Shown here: piece by piece, positions 26,225 to 35,085 of the stretch
Layout of the letters: each line of letters starts with the position of its first letter
Numbering within the stretch: the first letter of the stretch is position 1
Source of the DNA: Pseudonocardia thermophila
GTDB lineage: Bacteria; Actinomycetota; Actinomycetes; Mycobacteriales; Pseudonocardiaceae
DNA: 64,000 nucleotides
Assembly (NCBI RefSeq): GCF_900142365.1
Contig: NZ_FRAP01000015.1
Span: forward strand, 124,001-188,000
Reading direction: 5' to 3'
Program-made: the position numbers and the translations under genes
The notes under the pieces: generated by a model
What the model was told of the DNA's origin: nothing
Seen by the model: only the letters and a program-made list of their open reading frames with translations
The model's database searches: none

Positions 26225-27171
26225 GCCGGCACCGCCTCCGCCTCTGTGCCCGTCCCCATCTCCGTCCCTGTCCCAGCCTCCTGCTCGGCGCGCTCGACCA
26301 GCGCCAGGTACGACTCCTCCAGCGTCGGCACCCGCACCGTGAGATCGGTGATCCGCATCCCGTCGCGGCGCTCGCGGGCGAACAGCTCCCGCACGAACGC
26401 CGTCGGATCGCTCACCCGGGCGCGGTGCTCCGCTCCGCCGCGGCACCAGCGCACCTCCCCGTCGCCGACGACCTGCGCCGCCAGCTCGGTCGCGGTCCCG
26501 TCGGCGACGATCCGGCCACCGGCGAGCACGACGATGCGGTCGGCGAGCTTCTCCGCCTCTGCCAGGTCGTGGGTGGTGAGCAGCACCGCCGTGTCTTCGC
26601 CGGCCACGGTGGTGCGCACCAGTTCGTGGAACTCCAGCCGCGCCTGCGGATCGAACCCCGTGGTCGGCTCGTCGAGGAACAGCAGGTCCGGGCGCCCGAC
26701 GAGGCCGACGGCGACGTCCAGGCGGCGGCGCTGCCCACCGGAGAGCGTGCCGATCCGCCGGTCGGCGACGTCGGCGAGCCCGACGACGGCGAGCAGATCG
26801 TCGACCGCGCACGGGCGGGGCCGGGCCGCAGATCCGTACGGCGCGTAGAAGCTCCCGAGGTGGCCGAGCAGCTCGCGCACCCGCCAGGCGCTGTGGTCGC
26901 GCCACGACTGCAGCACGATGCCCAGCCGGGCCCGCCACGCCTCATCGCCGTGATCGGGATCGGTGCCGAGCACCGTCACCGTGCCGCTGGAGCGCTTGCG
27001 GAAGCCTTCGAGGATCTCGATGGTGGTGGTCTTGCCCGCCCCGTTGGGGCCGAGGAGCGCGACGATCTCGCCGCGGCCGACGTCGAGGTCGACGCCCCTC
27101 AGCACCTCGCGGGACCCGTACTGCATGCGCAGGCCGCGCGCCGTCACGGCCGCTCCATTCCCCGGTTTCAT
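26221..27171 (-). CDS. ABC exporter ATP-binding protein
   Basis: 316 residues of the DrrA/CcmA type. Walker A is LLGPNGAGKTTT near 38-49, the signature LSGGQRRRLDVAVGL, Walker B DLLFLDEPTTGFD, and the His switch LLTTHDL. A roughly 90-residue C-terminal part (VRWCRGGAEHRARV to VPTLEESYLALVERAE) is typical of drug-exporter ATPases. ATG 27171 is just inside the divergent promoter region. It energises the permease it overlaps. Confidence 0.87.
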   Translation of the reverse strand: MKPGNGAAVTARGLRMQYGSREVLRGVDLDVGRGEIVALLGPNGAGKTTTIEILEGFRKRSSGTVTVLGTDPDHGDEAWRARLGIVLQSWRDHSAWRVRELLGHLGSFYAPYGSAARPRPCAVDDLLAVVGLADVADRRIGTLSGGQRRRLDVAVGLVGRPDLLFLDEPTTGFDPQARLEFHELVRTTVAGEDTAVLLTTHDLAEAEKLADRIVVLAGGRIVADGTATELAAQVVGDGEVRWCRGGAEHRARVSDPTAFVRELFARERRDGMRITDLTVRVPTLEESYLALVERAEQEAGTGTEMGTGTEAEAVPA

Positions 27172-27265
27172 AGGGTTCGACCGTATCGTTGAAATTCCTG
27201 TTGAACTTCTGCTCGAAATCTGAGCAGGTGGGCCCGTGCAGAACCTCAACTCGGAGTAGAGGGCA
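27172..27265. promoter_or_regulatory. Divergent promoter with probable MerR operator
   Basis: Relatively AT-rich spacer between the ABC exporter and the MerR gene. It holds an inverted repeat CTGCTC (27209-27214) / GAGCAG (27222-27227) with a 7-nt spacer, 19 bp in all, and two GTTGAA direct repeats (27188-27193, 27200-27205) 12 bp apart. The 6-7-6 symmetry suits a MerR dimer. Confidence 0.6.
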
Positions 27266-27970
27266 GTGCGACCGATCGACGTGGCACGGGCGGCTGGGGT
27301 GTCCCCGCAGCTGGTGCGCAACCTCCTCGCCGAGGGCGTGCTGCCGCCGGCGCGGCGCACCCCGGGCGGGCACCGCGTGCTCGACGAGCGGCACCGCGAC
27401 GCGCTGGTGGCCCACCGGGCGCTCGTCGCCGGGTTCGGGCACCGCACGGCCCGGGAGGTGCTGCGGGCCGTGCACGCGGGCGACGAGGCGGCCGCCCTCG
27501 CGCTCGTCACCGAGGGGTACGCCGAGCTGCACGCCCAGCGGCTGGCGCTCGCCGAGACCGCCGCGGCGGTGGCGGCCGTGGCCGCGGCCGAGGAGAACAC
27601 GCAGGCGGCGGCCGCCGTGCCGCCGGGCGGGCTGCTGGTCGGGGAGCTGGCGCACCGGCTGCGGGTCCGCCCGTCCGCGCTGCGGGTGTGGGAGGCCGCG
27701 GGCCTGCTGCACCCGGCGCGGGACCGCGACGGCTACCGCCGCTACCGCGCCGCGGACGTCCGCGACGCCCGGCTCGTCGTGCTGCTGCGACAGGCCCACC
27801 ACCCGTTCCCGCAGATCCGCGCGGTGCTCGACGGGGTGCGCAGGACCGGCGACACCACGGCGCTGCACGCGGTGCTCGACCAGCGCCGCGCGTTCCTCGA
27901 CGCCCGGGCCCGGGCGATGCTCACCGCCGCGGCGGCGCTGCACGCGCTGATCGAGGGCCGGCCACGTTGA
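27266..27970 (+). CDS. MerR-family regulator with two helix-turn-helix segments
   Basis: 234 residues containing two MerR-like DNA-binding segments: RPIDVARAAGVSPQLVRNLL with PPARRTPGGHRVLDE at the N-terminus, and GELAHRLRVRPSALRVWEAAGLL with DRDGYRRYRAADVRDA near residues 128-175. A coil-prone helix lies between and after. The second copy is the more canonical one. It is divergent from a drug-type ABC exporter and probably controls it. GTG 27266 has GAGGGCA upstream. Confidence 0.78.
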   Translation: MRPIDVARAAGVSPQLVRNLLAEGVLPPARRTPGGHRVLDERHRDALVAHRALVAGFGHRTAREVLRAVHAGDEAAALALVTEGYAELHAQRLALAETAAAVAAVAAAEENTQAAAAVPPGGLLVGELAHRLRVRPSALRVWEAAGLLHPARDRDGYRRYRAADVRDARLVVLLRQAHHPFPQIRAVLDGVRRTGDTTALHAVLDQRRAFLDARARAMLTAAAALHALIEGRPR

Positions 27971-28087
27971 TCGCGGTGAGCGAACGGCGGGCCCGCCGTG
28001 GAACGATCCGCAGTCCCGGCTGGTTCGAGCCTCTGATCGATCGGCGCCGGTGCCGACGCGAGGATCGAAACCAGTCCGAGGAGTGCC

Positions 28088-28522
28088 ATGTCTGCGACCA
28101 CGTCCGTCGAACTCACCAAGGCCGAGCGCGAGCTGCTCGCCCGGCCGCTGCACGCGATCCTCACCGTCGCGCCGCTTCCCGGGCGACGGCCGACCCCGCG
28201 ACCGGTGTGGTTCGAGCACCAGCCCGACGGAAGCGTCGAGATCATCACCTTCGCCCGGGCCGGCCGGGTCCGGCGCATCCGCGAGGACCCGTGGGCCGCC
28301 GTGCTCGTCGCCGCCCCGCCCGGGGAACCCGAGCACTGGGTCTCCCTGGAGGGGCCGGCGAGCATCGAGACCGACGGTGTGGCCGATGTGTGGCGGCGCA
28401 TCGCCGGCCGCTACTGGGACCTCGGCGATCCCGAGAAGCGCGCCACCGTCGAGGGCTTCCTCGAGGCGGAGGATCCGGTGCGCATCGTCGTGCGCCCGGC
28501 GAAGGTCGCGCGCGGCGGCTGA
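28088..28522 (+). CDS. PPOX-class (pyridoxamine 5'-phosphate oxidase-like) split-barrel protein
   Basis: 144 residues with the FMN/F420-binding split-barrel pattern: LLARPLHAILTVAPLPGRRPTPRPVWF, GSVEIITFARAGRVRRIREDP, HWVSLEGPASI. Actinobacterial proteins of this size often bind F420 rather than FMN. The substrate is unknown. ATG 28088 follows GAGGAG. It converges on the TetR gene, 13 bp away. Confidence 0.78.
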   Translation: MSATTSVELTKAERELLARPLHAILTVAPLPGRRPTPRPVWFEHQPDGSVEIITFARAGRVRRIREDPWAAVLVAAPPGEPEHWVSLEGPASIETDGVADVWRRIAGRYWDLGDPEKRATVEGFLEAEDPVRIVVRPAKVARGG

Positions 28523-28535
28523 GGCCGCGCGCCGG

Positions 28536-29171
28536 TCACCCCTCGGCGGGCGCCGGCTGCCCGACGACGGCGCCGACGAGCGCGGCCGCGGCGCGGACCC
28601 ACAGATCCGGGTCCGGCGCCGCGCCGGTCAGCGCGCAGTGCTGGGCGAGGCCGGTGACGAGTGCGCGCTCGATGAGCGCCAGCTCCGCGGCTGCTCCGGC
28701 GCTGAGGCGCTGCCCCGTCGCGGCGACCGTGCGTCCCTCGAGGAGCCGCGCCAGCTGGCGGCGCGGCAGGTCGTTGACCTCGATCAGCGGATCGTCGGGC
28801 GTATCCTCCGCCAGGTGCAGCGCGAGCGCGTCGATCTCGAGGCGCAGCGCGCGGCGGTCACCCAGCGCGGCGACGAGATCGGCGTAGGCGCGTGCGTACG
28901 CGGCGACGGCGTCTTCGGTGCAGGCGTGTTCGTCGAGGCGGATCGGGTCCGCCATCTCGTCGAGCTGCGCGATCCTGCGGTCGAGGACGGCGCGCAGGAG
29001 CGCGCGCTTGGATCCGAATATCGAGTAGATCGCGCCGGTGGTCAGGCCGGCCGCCTCGGCGATCGCCTCGATGCCCACCGCGTGGTAGCCGTGCTCGGTG
29101 AAGAGCCGTTCCGCGGCGTCGGTGAGCGCCTCGGCGTTGCGCCGTCGTGCCTCGGCCCGCTTGCCTGCCAT
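28536..29171 (-). CDS. TetR-family transcriptional regulator
   Basis: 211 residues. The N-terminal TetR helix-turn-helix is typical (LTDAAERLFTEHGYHAVGIEAIAEAAGLTTGAIYSIFGSKRALL). The C-terminal ligand-binding part is helical with no recognised ligand. It is divergent from an M14 peptidase gene; a symmetric site lies between them and probably binds this protein. The nearby PPOX gene may also be a target. Confidence 0.83.
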   Translation of the reverse strand: MAGKRAEARRRNAEALTDAAERLFTEHGYHAVGIEAIAEAAGLTTGAIYSIFGSKRALLRAVLDRRIAQLDEMADPIRLDEHACTEDAVAAYARAYADLVAALGDRRALRLEIDALALHLAEDTPDDPLIEVNDLPRRQLARLLEGRTVAATGQRLSAGAAAELALIERALVTGLAQHCALTGAAPDPDLWVRAAAALVGAVVGQPAPAEG

Positions 29172-29214
29172 CCGTGTCCTTCCCGTTGTCTCCTCGCGGC
29201 CCCCATCGTAGTCT

Positions 29215-29230
29215 CACTATTCGGATAGTG
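29215..29230. promoter_or_regulatory. Probable TetR operator in divergent promoter
   Basis: CACTAT (29215-29220) and ATAGTG (29225-29230) form an inverted repeat with a 4-nt centre TCGG, midway between the TetR start (29171) and the M14 start (29254). Its low GC stands out in this region. Confidence 0.65.
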
Positions 29231-29253
29231 CCTCTACGAAACGGAGCTCGGGC

Positions 29254-30672
29254 ATGCCCGACGACATCCGCGCCGCGCTGGCGCGCATCCCCGACCTGGA
29301 CCGCTTCCCCACGGTGGACGAGATGCAGGCCGAGCTCGATCGGCTGGCCGCGGCCCGGCCCGATCTGGTGGAACTGCGCCGGATCGGCACGTCGCGGCTC
29401 GGCGAGCCGCTGCGGATGGCGTCCATCGGCGGCGGGGACCGGGACGCACTGGTCGTCGGCGGCCCGCACGCGAACGAGCCGATCGGCTTCCTGGCGGTGC
29501 GGGAGCTGGGCAGGCTGCTGTGCAGCGACGACCGGCTGCGGGAGCGGCTGGGGTTTCGCTGGCACCTGATCCCGTGCGTCGATCCCGATGCCGCCCGGCT
29601 CAACGAGGGCTGGTACGTGCGGCCGGAGAACCGGGAGCGCTACATCCGCGACTTCTACCGGCCGGCGACGGACGAGCAGGTCGAGTGGACCTTCCCGTAC
29701 CTGCACGAGCCCGGCTACTTCGACCGCATGCTGCCGGAGACGCAGGCGCTGGCGCGGGTGATCGACGAGGTGGCCCCGGCCGTGCAGTGCTCGCTGCACA
29801 ACGGCGAGTACGGGGGCGTGTTCCACTACACGACCAGCGACGACCCGGAGCTGGCCGAACGGCTGGCGCACGCCGTGGCCTGGGCGGACCTGCCCCTGCA
29901 CGACGCGGTGTTCGAGGCGCCGGTGACCAGGGTGATCCGGCCCGGGGTCCTGCTGATGCCCACCGCCGCGGAACTGGCGTCGATGGCCGAGGCTGCCGGA
30001 ACGCGTGCGCTGTTCGGCGCGAGCAGCGGCGAGTACGCAGGCCGGCACGGCGCCGTCACGGTGGTGACGGAGGCACCGCTCTGGCCCGATCCGCGCGCCG
30101 CCGACGCGCGCGCGTGCGGGCGCAGCTTCGCCGAGGTCGTCGCAGACGGCGTGGAGGTGCTGGAGGCGTCCTTCCGCGACCTGGAGGACGCGGTGTCGGC
30201 CGCGGACGACGAGCTGCGCGTCGACACCGTCTTCCGGCGCTCGCTGACAGACGCGCGGACCGCGGCGGGGGTCGTGATCGGCGGCTGGCGCGCCGTCGTG
30301 GAATCACCCGAGGCCGCCGGCAAGCCGGCGACCGTGGCGGAGGAGTTCTCGTTCGCCACGCTGCCGTTCACCCTCCGGCTGCGGATCGCGGGCACGGCGC
30401 TGCGGGCGCTGGATGCCGAAGCGGCCTGCGGGAACGTCCCGGCAGGCGTGCGCACCGCCCGGAACCGGGTCGAGGAGTTGCTGCAGGACTGGCTCCGCGA
30501 GGCCGACGCCGTCCTGCCCGCGCAGTCGATGAGCATCCGGGCCGCGGTCGTGGCGCAGGTCGGCGCGGCGCTCGCGGTGGCGGAGCACGTCGGCAGCCGG
30601 CGGGCTCCCGTGGCTGCGCTGCGCGGAGTCCCGTTGCCGGAACCAGACCCTGCTAGCACCAGGCCCTGCTAG
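29254..30672 (+). CDS. M14 family zinc carboxypeptidase-like protein
   Basis: 472 residues. Zinc-peptidase residues of the M14 fold are visible: HANEP (His and Glu ligands, near 70-73), the third His in CSLHNGEYGGVFHY near 175, and the general-base Glu in VVTEAPLW near 272. The last 160 residues are a helical extension. There is no signal peptide, so it is intracellular; such members may trim peptides or deacylate. Expression is probably controlled by the divergent TetR protein. Its end overlaps a small convergent gene by 4 bp. Confidence 0.8.
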   Translation: MPDDIRAALARIPDLDRFPTVDEMQAELDRLAAARPDLVELRRIGTSRLGEPLRMASIGGGDRDALVVGGPHANEPIGFLAVRELGRLLCSDDRLRERLGFRWHLIPCVDPDAARLNEGWYVRPENRERYIRDFYRPATDEQVEWTFPYLHEPGYFDRMLPETQALARVIDEVAPAVQCSLHNGEYGGVFHYTTSDDPELAERLAHAVAWADLPLHDAVFEAPVTRVIRPGVLLMPTAAELASMAEAAGTRALFGASSGEYAGRHGAVTVVTEAPLWPDPRAADARACGRSFAEVVADGVEVLEASFRDLEDAVSAADDELRVDTVFRRSLTDARTAAGVVIGGWRAVVESPEAAGKPATVAEEFSFATLPFTLRLRIAGTALRALDAEAACGNVPAGVRTARNRVEELLQDWLREADAVLPAQSMSIRAAVVAQVGAALAVAEHVGSRRAPVAALRGVPLPEPDPASTRPC

Positions 30673-30824
30673 AACCAGACTTTCCGGCCCGCCACCGGAC
30701 GCCCGATGCTGCCGAGCACGAGGAGGACGAGGCCGACGACGAGCAGGATGCCGCCGACGTAGTAGAGCAGGCTGAGGCCGGTGAGCCAGCCGATGAGCAG
30801 CAGGATCAGACCCAGGATGATCAT
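30669..30824 (-). CDS. Small membrane protein, DUF6131-like
   Basis: 51-residue gene. The protein begins MIILGLILLLIGWLTG, continues through a second hydrophobic helix (GGILLVVGLVLLVLG) and ends in a basic, aromatic tail (GRPVAGRKVWF). This two-helix arrangement is typical of the DUF6131 small membrane proteins of actinobacteria. Function is unknown. ATG 30824 follows AAAGGACA. It overlaps the end of the M14 gene on the other strand. Confidence 0.75.
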   Translation of the reverse strand: MIILGLILLLIGWLTGLSLLYYVGGILLVVGLVLLVLGSIGRPVAGRKVWF

Positions 30825-30890
30825 GGACGGTGTCCTTTCGGTACTTCTGATCCGCGCCGGTGGACGGACCGGCCCGGTCCTACATGGGTG

Positions 30891-30906
30891 GTGACCGGTT
30901 GGTCAC
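30891..30906. promoter_or_regulatory. Inverted repeat upstream of the small membrane protein gene
   Basis: GTGACC (30891-30896) and GGTCAC (30901-30906) with a GGTT centre lie 67 bp upstream of the DUF6131-like start. It may be an operator. No other gene is seen in 30825-31044. Confidence 0.4.
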
Positions 30907-31044
30907 GACCTGACGAGCGGAACATCCCCCAGCTGCGGGGCGGCCAAACCCGGCCGGCCACATCGGACACGAACAGCCGTCCACCGCCGGTCCGGGGTAC
31001 GCCTGGTGGAGCAGCAGGCGCCCCCGCGTTCGGCGGCAACCGGG

Positions 31045-32028
31045 TCAGCTCGCCACGAACGGCTCCACGGCGGCCAGCTCCGCCGGGTCGGGCGGGGTGT
31101 CGCGCTCGCAGGCGCGCAGCCCGGCGATCAGCGCCGGCTCGTCGAGGTTGCGCCCGATCACCTCGAGCGTCGTGCACCGCGGCCGGTCGGACGGCCACCG
31201 ATCCCGGTCGACGCGCAGCTGCCGGCCGACCGCGTGCAGGACGTGCCGCCGGCGGCCGCCGAGATCGGCGAACCCCTTCACGCGGTAGGCGTCGGGATCG
31301 CGGTCCCGCAGGAACTCCACCAGCCCGGCCGGGTCGAGCGGGCGCTCAGCGCGCAGCGTGACCACCTGGTAGCCGTCGTGCAGGTGCGGATGGGCGTGGT
31401 CGGGTTCCTGCGCGAGCAGGAGCTGCCGGCCGGGGTGCTCGGTCACCTCGTAGAGCAGCCGCGGATCGACCACGCCCTCGCTGGTGACCACGATGGGGGC
31501 ACGCACGTTGACCGAGCGGGCGTGCGCGCGTACCCGTTCGGTGCGCTCCGGGCCGGCGAGATCGGCCTTGTTGAGCACCACCAGATCGGCGAGCCCGATG
31601 TGCCGGTCCAGCTCGGTGTGCAGCTGCCGCACCCGCTCGAACTCGGCGGCGTCGACCACCTCCACGAGGCCGCCGAACACCGAGTTCCGGTCCGCGGCGG
31701 CCTGCACGAGCGCGGCGAGCCGGTCCGGTTCGGCGATCCCGCTCGCCTCCACGATCACGACGTCGATCTCCGACCGCGGGGCGGTGAGCCGGGCGAGCAG
31801 CTCCGCCAGCCCGGCCTCGTCGGTGGCGCAGCACAGGCACCCGTTGCCGAGCGGCACCATGCCGCCGACGGCCTGACCGACCAGCATCGCGTCGACGCCG
31901 ACGCTGCCGAAGTCGTTGACCACCACGCCGATGCGGGTGTCGCGGCTGTGGCTGAGCAGGTGGTTGAGCAACGTCGTCTTGCCGGCACCCAGGAAGCCGG
32001 CGAGCACGATCACCGGTACCTGACGCAC
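31045..32028 (-). CDS. CobW/P47K family GTPase, probable metallochaperone
   Basis: 327 residues. The G domain has Walker A FLGAGKTTLLNHLL, the metal-binding GCLCC motif near residue 65, VEASGIAEP and the guanine motif LNKADL. The C-terminal CobW_C domain follows (YQVVTLRAERPLDPAGLVEFL, VKGFADLGG). Members load zinc, cobalt or other metals. A His-rich stretch (HAHPHLHDG) between the domains could hold metal. No Zur-like box was seen upstream, so the metal is unassigned. Confidence 0.85.
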   Translation of the reverse strand: MRQVPVIVLAGFLGAGKTTLLNHLLSHSRDTRIGVVVNDFGSVGVDAMLVGQAVGGMVPLGNGCLCCATDEAGLAELLARLTAPRSEIDVVIVEASGIAEPDRLAALVQAAADRNSVFGGLVEVVDAAEFERVRQLHTELDRHIGLADLVVLNKADLAGPERTERVRAHARSVNVRAPIVVTSEGVVDPRLLYEVTEHPGRQLLLAQEPDHAHPHLHDGYQVVTLRAERPLDPAGLVEFLRDRDPDAYRVKGFADLGGRRRHVLHAVGRQLRVDRDRWPSDRPRCTTLEVIGRNLDEPALIAGLRACERDTPPDPAELAAVEPFVAS

Positions 32029-32086
32029 CCGTCCTTGCTACCACGCCGGTGCGGCGCCGATGCCCGCCGGTCACCAGGGACGCCGG

Positions 32087-33382
32087 TCAGACGAAGTACC
32101 GCAGCCACACGTACCCGAACGCGATCACCGTCGAGAAGATCGTGGTGATGATCCCGTAGCGGGTGAACTGCCAGAACGAGATGGGGTGGCCCATGCGCGC
32201 GGCGATGCCGATCGCGACGACGTTGGCGCTGGCCGCGACCGCGGTGCCGTTGCCGCCGAAGTCCGCGCCGAGCGCGAACGCCCACCACAGCGCCTGCCCG
32301 ATCGTCTCGCTGGGCACCTCGGCCACCAGGCCCTCGACGATGGGTGCCATCGTCGCGGTGTAGGGGATGTTGTCGAAGAACGCCCCGAGCACCGCCGACC
32401 CGAAGATCAGCGCGCCGGCCGCGACCAGGAACTGGTCCCCGACCACGTCGACGACCCATCGGCCGATCACGTCGATCACCCCGGTGTGGACGAGGCCGGC
32501 GACCATCACGAACAGGCCCATGAAGAAGACCAGCGTCGGCCACTCGACCTCGCGCATGACCTCGTCGGTGTCGAGCTTGGCGATCAGCATCATCGCGCCG
32601 GCGCCGATCAACGCCACGATGGACGGGGCGATGTGCAGCACCGAGTGCAGGCTGAAGCCCAGCACGACGAGGCCGAGCACCACGAGGCAGCGCGCCAGCA
32701 GCTTCGGGTCGGTGATGGCGCGGCGCTCCTGCAGCGCCATCACCTCTTTGACGCGCTCCGGGTGGTACTGGAACGATCGCCGGAACATCACCTTCGTGAG
32801 CAGCACGAACGCCGCGAAGATGAACGCGACGATCGGCGTCATGTGCACGAGGAAGTCGGTGAACGTCAGCCCGGCGCGGCTGCCGATGATGATGTTGGGC
32901 GGGTCGCCGATCAACGTGGCGGCGCCGCCGATGTTGGACGCGAGGATCTCCGCGATCAGGTAGGGCTGGGCCGCGATGCCCAGCCGGTTGCAGATCACCA
33001 CGGTCACCGGCGCCACGAGCATGACGATGGTGACGTTGTCCAGCAGCGGTGACGCGATGGCGGTGATCGCCATCAGCATCACCATGAGGCGGTAGGGCCG
33101 ACCGCGGGAGCGCTTCGCCGCCCAGATCGCGAGGAAGTCGAAGACCCCGGTCTGCTTGATGATCCCGACGATGATCATCATCCCGAGCAGGAGGAAGATG
33201 ACGTTCCAGTCGATCCCCTCGTGCTCGGAGAAGAACACCTCGGCGCCGGGGGTGAAGCCCAGCAGGGTCATCAGGCCGGCCGCGATCAGGACGACCTTGA
33301 CCTTGTCGATCTTCTCCGTGGCGATGTAGTAGAAGCCGACCAGGAAGATGGCCAGCGCTCCGGTCGCGCTCACCCAGGACAT
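32087..33382 (-). CDS. ArsB/NhaD (SLC13-like) family membrane transporter
   Basis: 431 residues with about eleven transmembrane helices. Diagnostic ion-transporter loops are SPLLDNVTIVMLVAP, GGAATLIGDPPNIIIGS and the inverted-repeat copy FDNIPYTATMAPIV with GADFGGNGTAVAASANV. This is the ArsB/NhaD group: anion efflux or Na+/H+ antiport. No arsenate genes adjoin it. A CBS-domain gene lies 117 bp upstream on the same strand, and a KhtT-like/SPFH pair further up, which favours a cation or proton role. Confidence 0.83.
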   Translation of the reverse strand: MSWVSATGALAIFLVGFYYIATEKIDKVKVVLIAAGLMTLLGFTPGAEVFFSEHEGIDWNVIFLLLGMMIIVGIIKQTGVFDFLAIWAAKRSRGRPYRLMVMLMAITAIASPLLDNVTIVMLVAPVTVVICNRLGIAAQPYLIAEILASNIGGAATLIGDPPNIIIGSRAGLTFTDFLVHMTPIVAFIFAAFVLLTKVMFRRSFQYHPERVKEVMALQERRAITDPKLLARCLVVLGLVVLGFSLHSVLHIAPSIVALIGAGAMMLIAKLDTDEVMREVEWPTLVFFMGLFVMVAGLVHTGVIDVIGRWVVDVVGDQFLVAAGALIFGSAVLGAFFDNIPYTATMAPIVEGLVAEVPSETIGQALWWAFALGADFGGNGTAVAASANVVAIGIAARMGHPISFWQFTRYGIITTIFSTVIAFGYVWLRYFV

Positions 33383-33499
33383 GGGTGTCCTCCGAACATG
33401 TCTCAGGCACCCTGCGTCGGGGCTGCGGAAACGCCCGGCGGCGACGGCGAACGAGGAACAGCGACAGCAGGGTGGTGAGCGAACGGCCGACGTCGAGGG

Positions 33500-33961
33500 T
33501 CAGCCGGTCGCCTGGCCTCCGGCGGCGAGCTGGGTCATCAGCCGGTCGAGCGTGATCGCGCCGAGGAGACGACCGGCCGGGTCGACGACCGCGACGAGCG
33601 GGCTGCGCACCCGCGCCATCAGCGCCGCGACCTCCAGCAGCGTGGAGTCGTCGCGGATCACGGCAGGCTTGCCGAGGCTGCGCGGCAGGCAGTCGCCGAC
33701 GGTGAGATCACCGAGCTCGTTCCAGAAGGCATCGGCGTGCTCCTCGTCGATGGCCCGGGCGAGCGCGGCGTCCTCGCGGTGCACCCGCGGCACGGTCAGC
33801 ATCAGGACCTGGGTCCCCGGCAGCACGGTGAGCGGCTTGCCCTGCTCGTCGACCACGATGAGGCCGGGCAGGTGGTCGCGCGCCATCACCTGGACCGCGT
33901 CCGCGACGGCGTCGGTCGACGACACCGTGGGCACCGGCTCGGCGAGCTCACGAGCTCTCAT
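33500..33961 (-). CDS. CBS-domain protein
   Basis: 153 residues forming a CBS pair: first repeat around [19 protein letters not shown] to [20 protein letters not shown], second around [12 protein letters not shown] to [27 protein letters not shown] pairs bind adenine nucleotides and regulate transporters or enzymes. It has no output domain and probably controls a partner; the downstream ArsB/NhaD transporter is the obvious candidate. ATG 33961 is used because the first CBS strand begins there. Confidence 0.82.
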   Translation of the reverse strand: MRARELAEPVPTVSSTDAVADAVQVMARDHLPGLIVVDEQGKPLTVLPGTQVLMLTVPRVHREDAALARAIDEEHADAFWNELGDLTVGDCLPRSLGKPAVIRDDSTLLEVAALMARVRSPLVAVVDPAGRLLGAITLDRLMTQLAAGGQATG

Positions 33962-34018
33962 GTGACCGTTCCTCCGGGCGGGCTTCGGCCATCGCGGTAG
34001 CGGGATCGACTGTACGTG

Positions 34019-34043
34019 CCCGGTGCTCGGTGCGAGCACCGGG
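34019..34043 (-). terminator. Hairpin between SPFH/KhtT-like pair and CBS gene
   Basis: CCCGGTGCTC (34019-34028) and GAGCACCGGG (34034-34043) form a perfect 10-bp stem with a 5-nt loop, about 46 bp after the KhtT-like stop on the minus strand. It separates that pair from the CBS/transporter genes. Confidence 0.55.
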
Positions 34044-34089
34044 TCACGCGGCGGGGGGACTGCAGCTGCTCCGCACGGCGCCGCCCCGG

Positions 34090-34374
34090 TCACGGAGTCG
34101 CCCCGCTCAGCTGCGCGACCGCCCGCTCCAGCGCGTCGAGCCGTTCCCGCACCGACGGTGAGTGCAGCAGCTCGGCGAGGTGGTCGGCCTCGTCGGGGGT
34201 GAGCGGGATCTCGTGATCGACCCGGTCGGGGTCGTCGGGCGGGATGCCGTAGGTCAGGATGGTCCGGGTTCCGTCGTGGTCGACGAGCACGCCGAGCCGG
34301 GCGCCGCTGCGGGTCTCGATCATGTGCAGCACGCCCCGTCCGGGCACCGTCGTCGAGTGGAACTCCACGGTCAT
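34090..34374 (-). CDS. KhtT-like antiporter regulatory N-domain, stand-alone
   Basis: 94 residues beginning [20 protein letters not shown], then [20 protein letters not shown] and [15 protein letters not shown]. This resembles the N-terminal domain of regulatory subunits of CPA2-type K+/H+ antiporters (KhtT). The nucleotide-binding TrkA_C domain usual at the C-terminus is missing; instead there is a short helical tail. No antiporter subunit of that family is in the window. ATG 34374 overlaps the SPFH stop by 4 bp. Confidence 0.7.
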   Translation of the reverse strand: MTVEFHSTTVPGRGVLHMIETRSGARLGVLVDHDGTRTILTYGIPPDDPDRVDHEIPLTPDEADHLAELLHSPSVRERLDALERAVAQLSGATP

Positions 34375-34973
34375 CTCACGTCCTCTCGTCGTCGTTGTCC
34401 TTCGGGGGCGACGCTCGCCGCCCAGCGGGTGAGGCGGGGATCGACGGCGACGGTGACGTCGCGCAGCTCGACCGGGCCCAGCTCGATCCCCCAGTCCGTC
34501 GCCTGGCTCCGCGCCACCGGCGCCGCCAGCACCGCGTCGGGCGCCGCGGCCAGCTCGGCGAGACCGCGCGCCGCGACGTGCCGGCGCACCTCCCCCTCCA
34601 GCGCCCGGTCGAGCGCTGCCCAGACGCCCTGGTGGCCGGCGAAGCGTGCCGGGTCGGCGACCCGGCACTGCGCGACCACCGCGGCCCGCACCCCGATCCC
34701 GTCGGCGGTGACGGCGTCGATGCCCTCGACCACCACGTCCTCGGGGGTGAGGCGCACCGGGACGGTGCGCGCCGCGGGTGGCCACACCGCCACCAGCCCG
34801 GGCCCCCGCACCCGGGTGCGTCCGCGCCGGTCCGCCACGACCAGCCGCTGGTGCGGCGGCACTGCGCGCACCACGCAGACGGCGAGCACGATCAGCGCCA
34901 GCACGGCGACGACGGCGAAGCCGAGGAACGGCTCACCGGGCGGGGCGGCTGCAACGCGCACCCCGTCCGGCAT
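34371..34973 (-). CDS. SPFH/band-7 (slipin-like) membrane protein
   Basis: 200 residues: one N-terminal transmembrane helix ([20 protein letters not shown]), then an SPFH domain with [70 protein letters not shown] and [15 protein letters not shown]. Slipins form membrane scaffolds and often pair with NfeD proteases; none is here. It is coupled to the KhtT-like gene and divergent from a two-component system, sharing a regulatory region with a perfect 12-bp-arm inverted repeat. Confidence 0.8.
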   Translation of the reverse strand: MPDGVRVAAAPPGEPFLGFAVVAVLALIVLAVCVVRAVPPHQRLVVADRRGRTRVRGPGLVAVWPPAARTVPVRLTPEDVVVEGIDAVTADGIGVRAAVVAQCRVADPARFAGHQGVWAALDRALEGEVRRHVAARGLAELAAAPDAVLAAPVARSQATDWGIELGPVELRDVTVAVDPRLTRWAASVAPEGQRRREDVR

Positions 34974-35011
34974 GTGGCCCACCTTCTTGTCTTGTCTTCG
35001 TCCGTCCTGGT

Positions 35012-35038
35012 CCCAGTGTCCTTGCAAAGGACACTGGG
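35012..35038. promoter_or_regulatory. Perfect inverted repeat (12-bp arms) between SPFH gene and sensor kinase
   Basis: CCCAGTGTCCTT (35012-35023) and AAGGACACTGGG (35027-35038) flank a 3-nt centre. It lies 39 bp upstream of the SPFH start and 48 bp upstream of the kinase start, so it could be a shared operator or overlap both promoters. Confidence 0.7.
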
Positions 35039-35085
35039 GACCATCGGGTACAGCACCCACATCCGGTGGGTAGGGGTATGTAGAA

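Noticed and set aside
25367-26938. Fusion of the ABC permease with a 240-residue N-terminal extension
   Set aside because: The extension is the ATPase gene read out of frame. ATG 26224 overlaps the ATPase stop and begins where the permease family starts.
27172-27265. Riboswitch upstream of the ABC exporter or MerR gene
   Set aside because: The spacer is only 94 bp, is shared by divergent genes and contains an operator-like repeat rather than a conserved aptamer.
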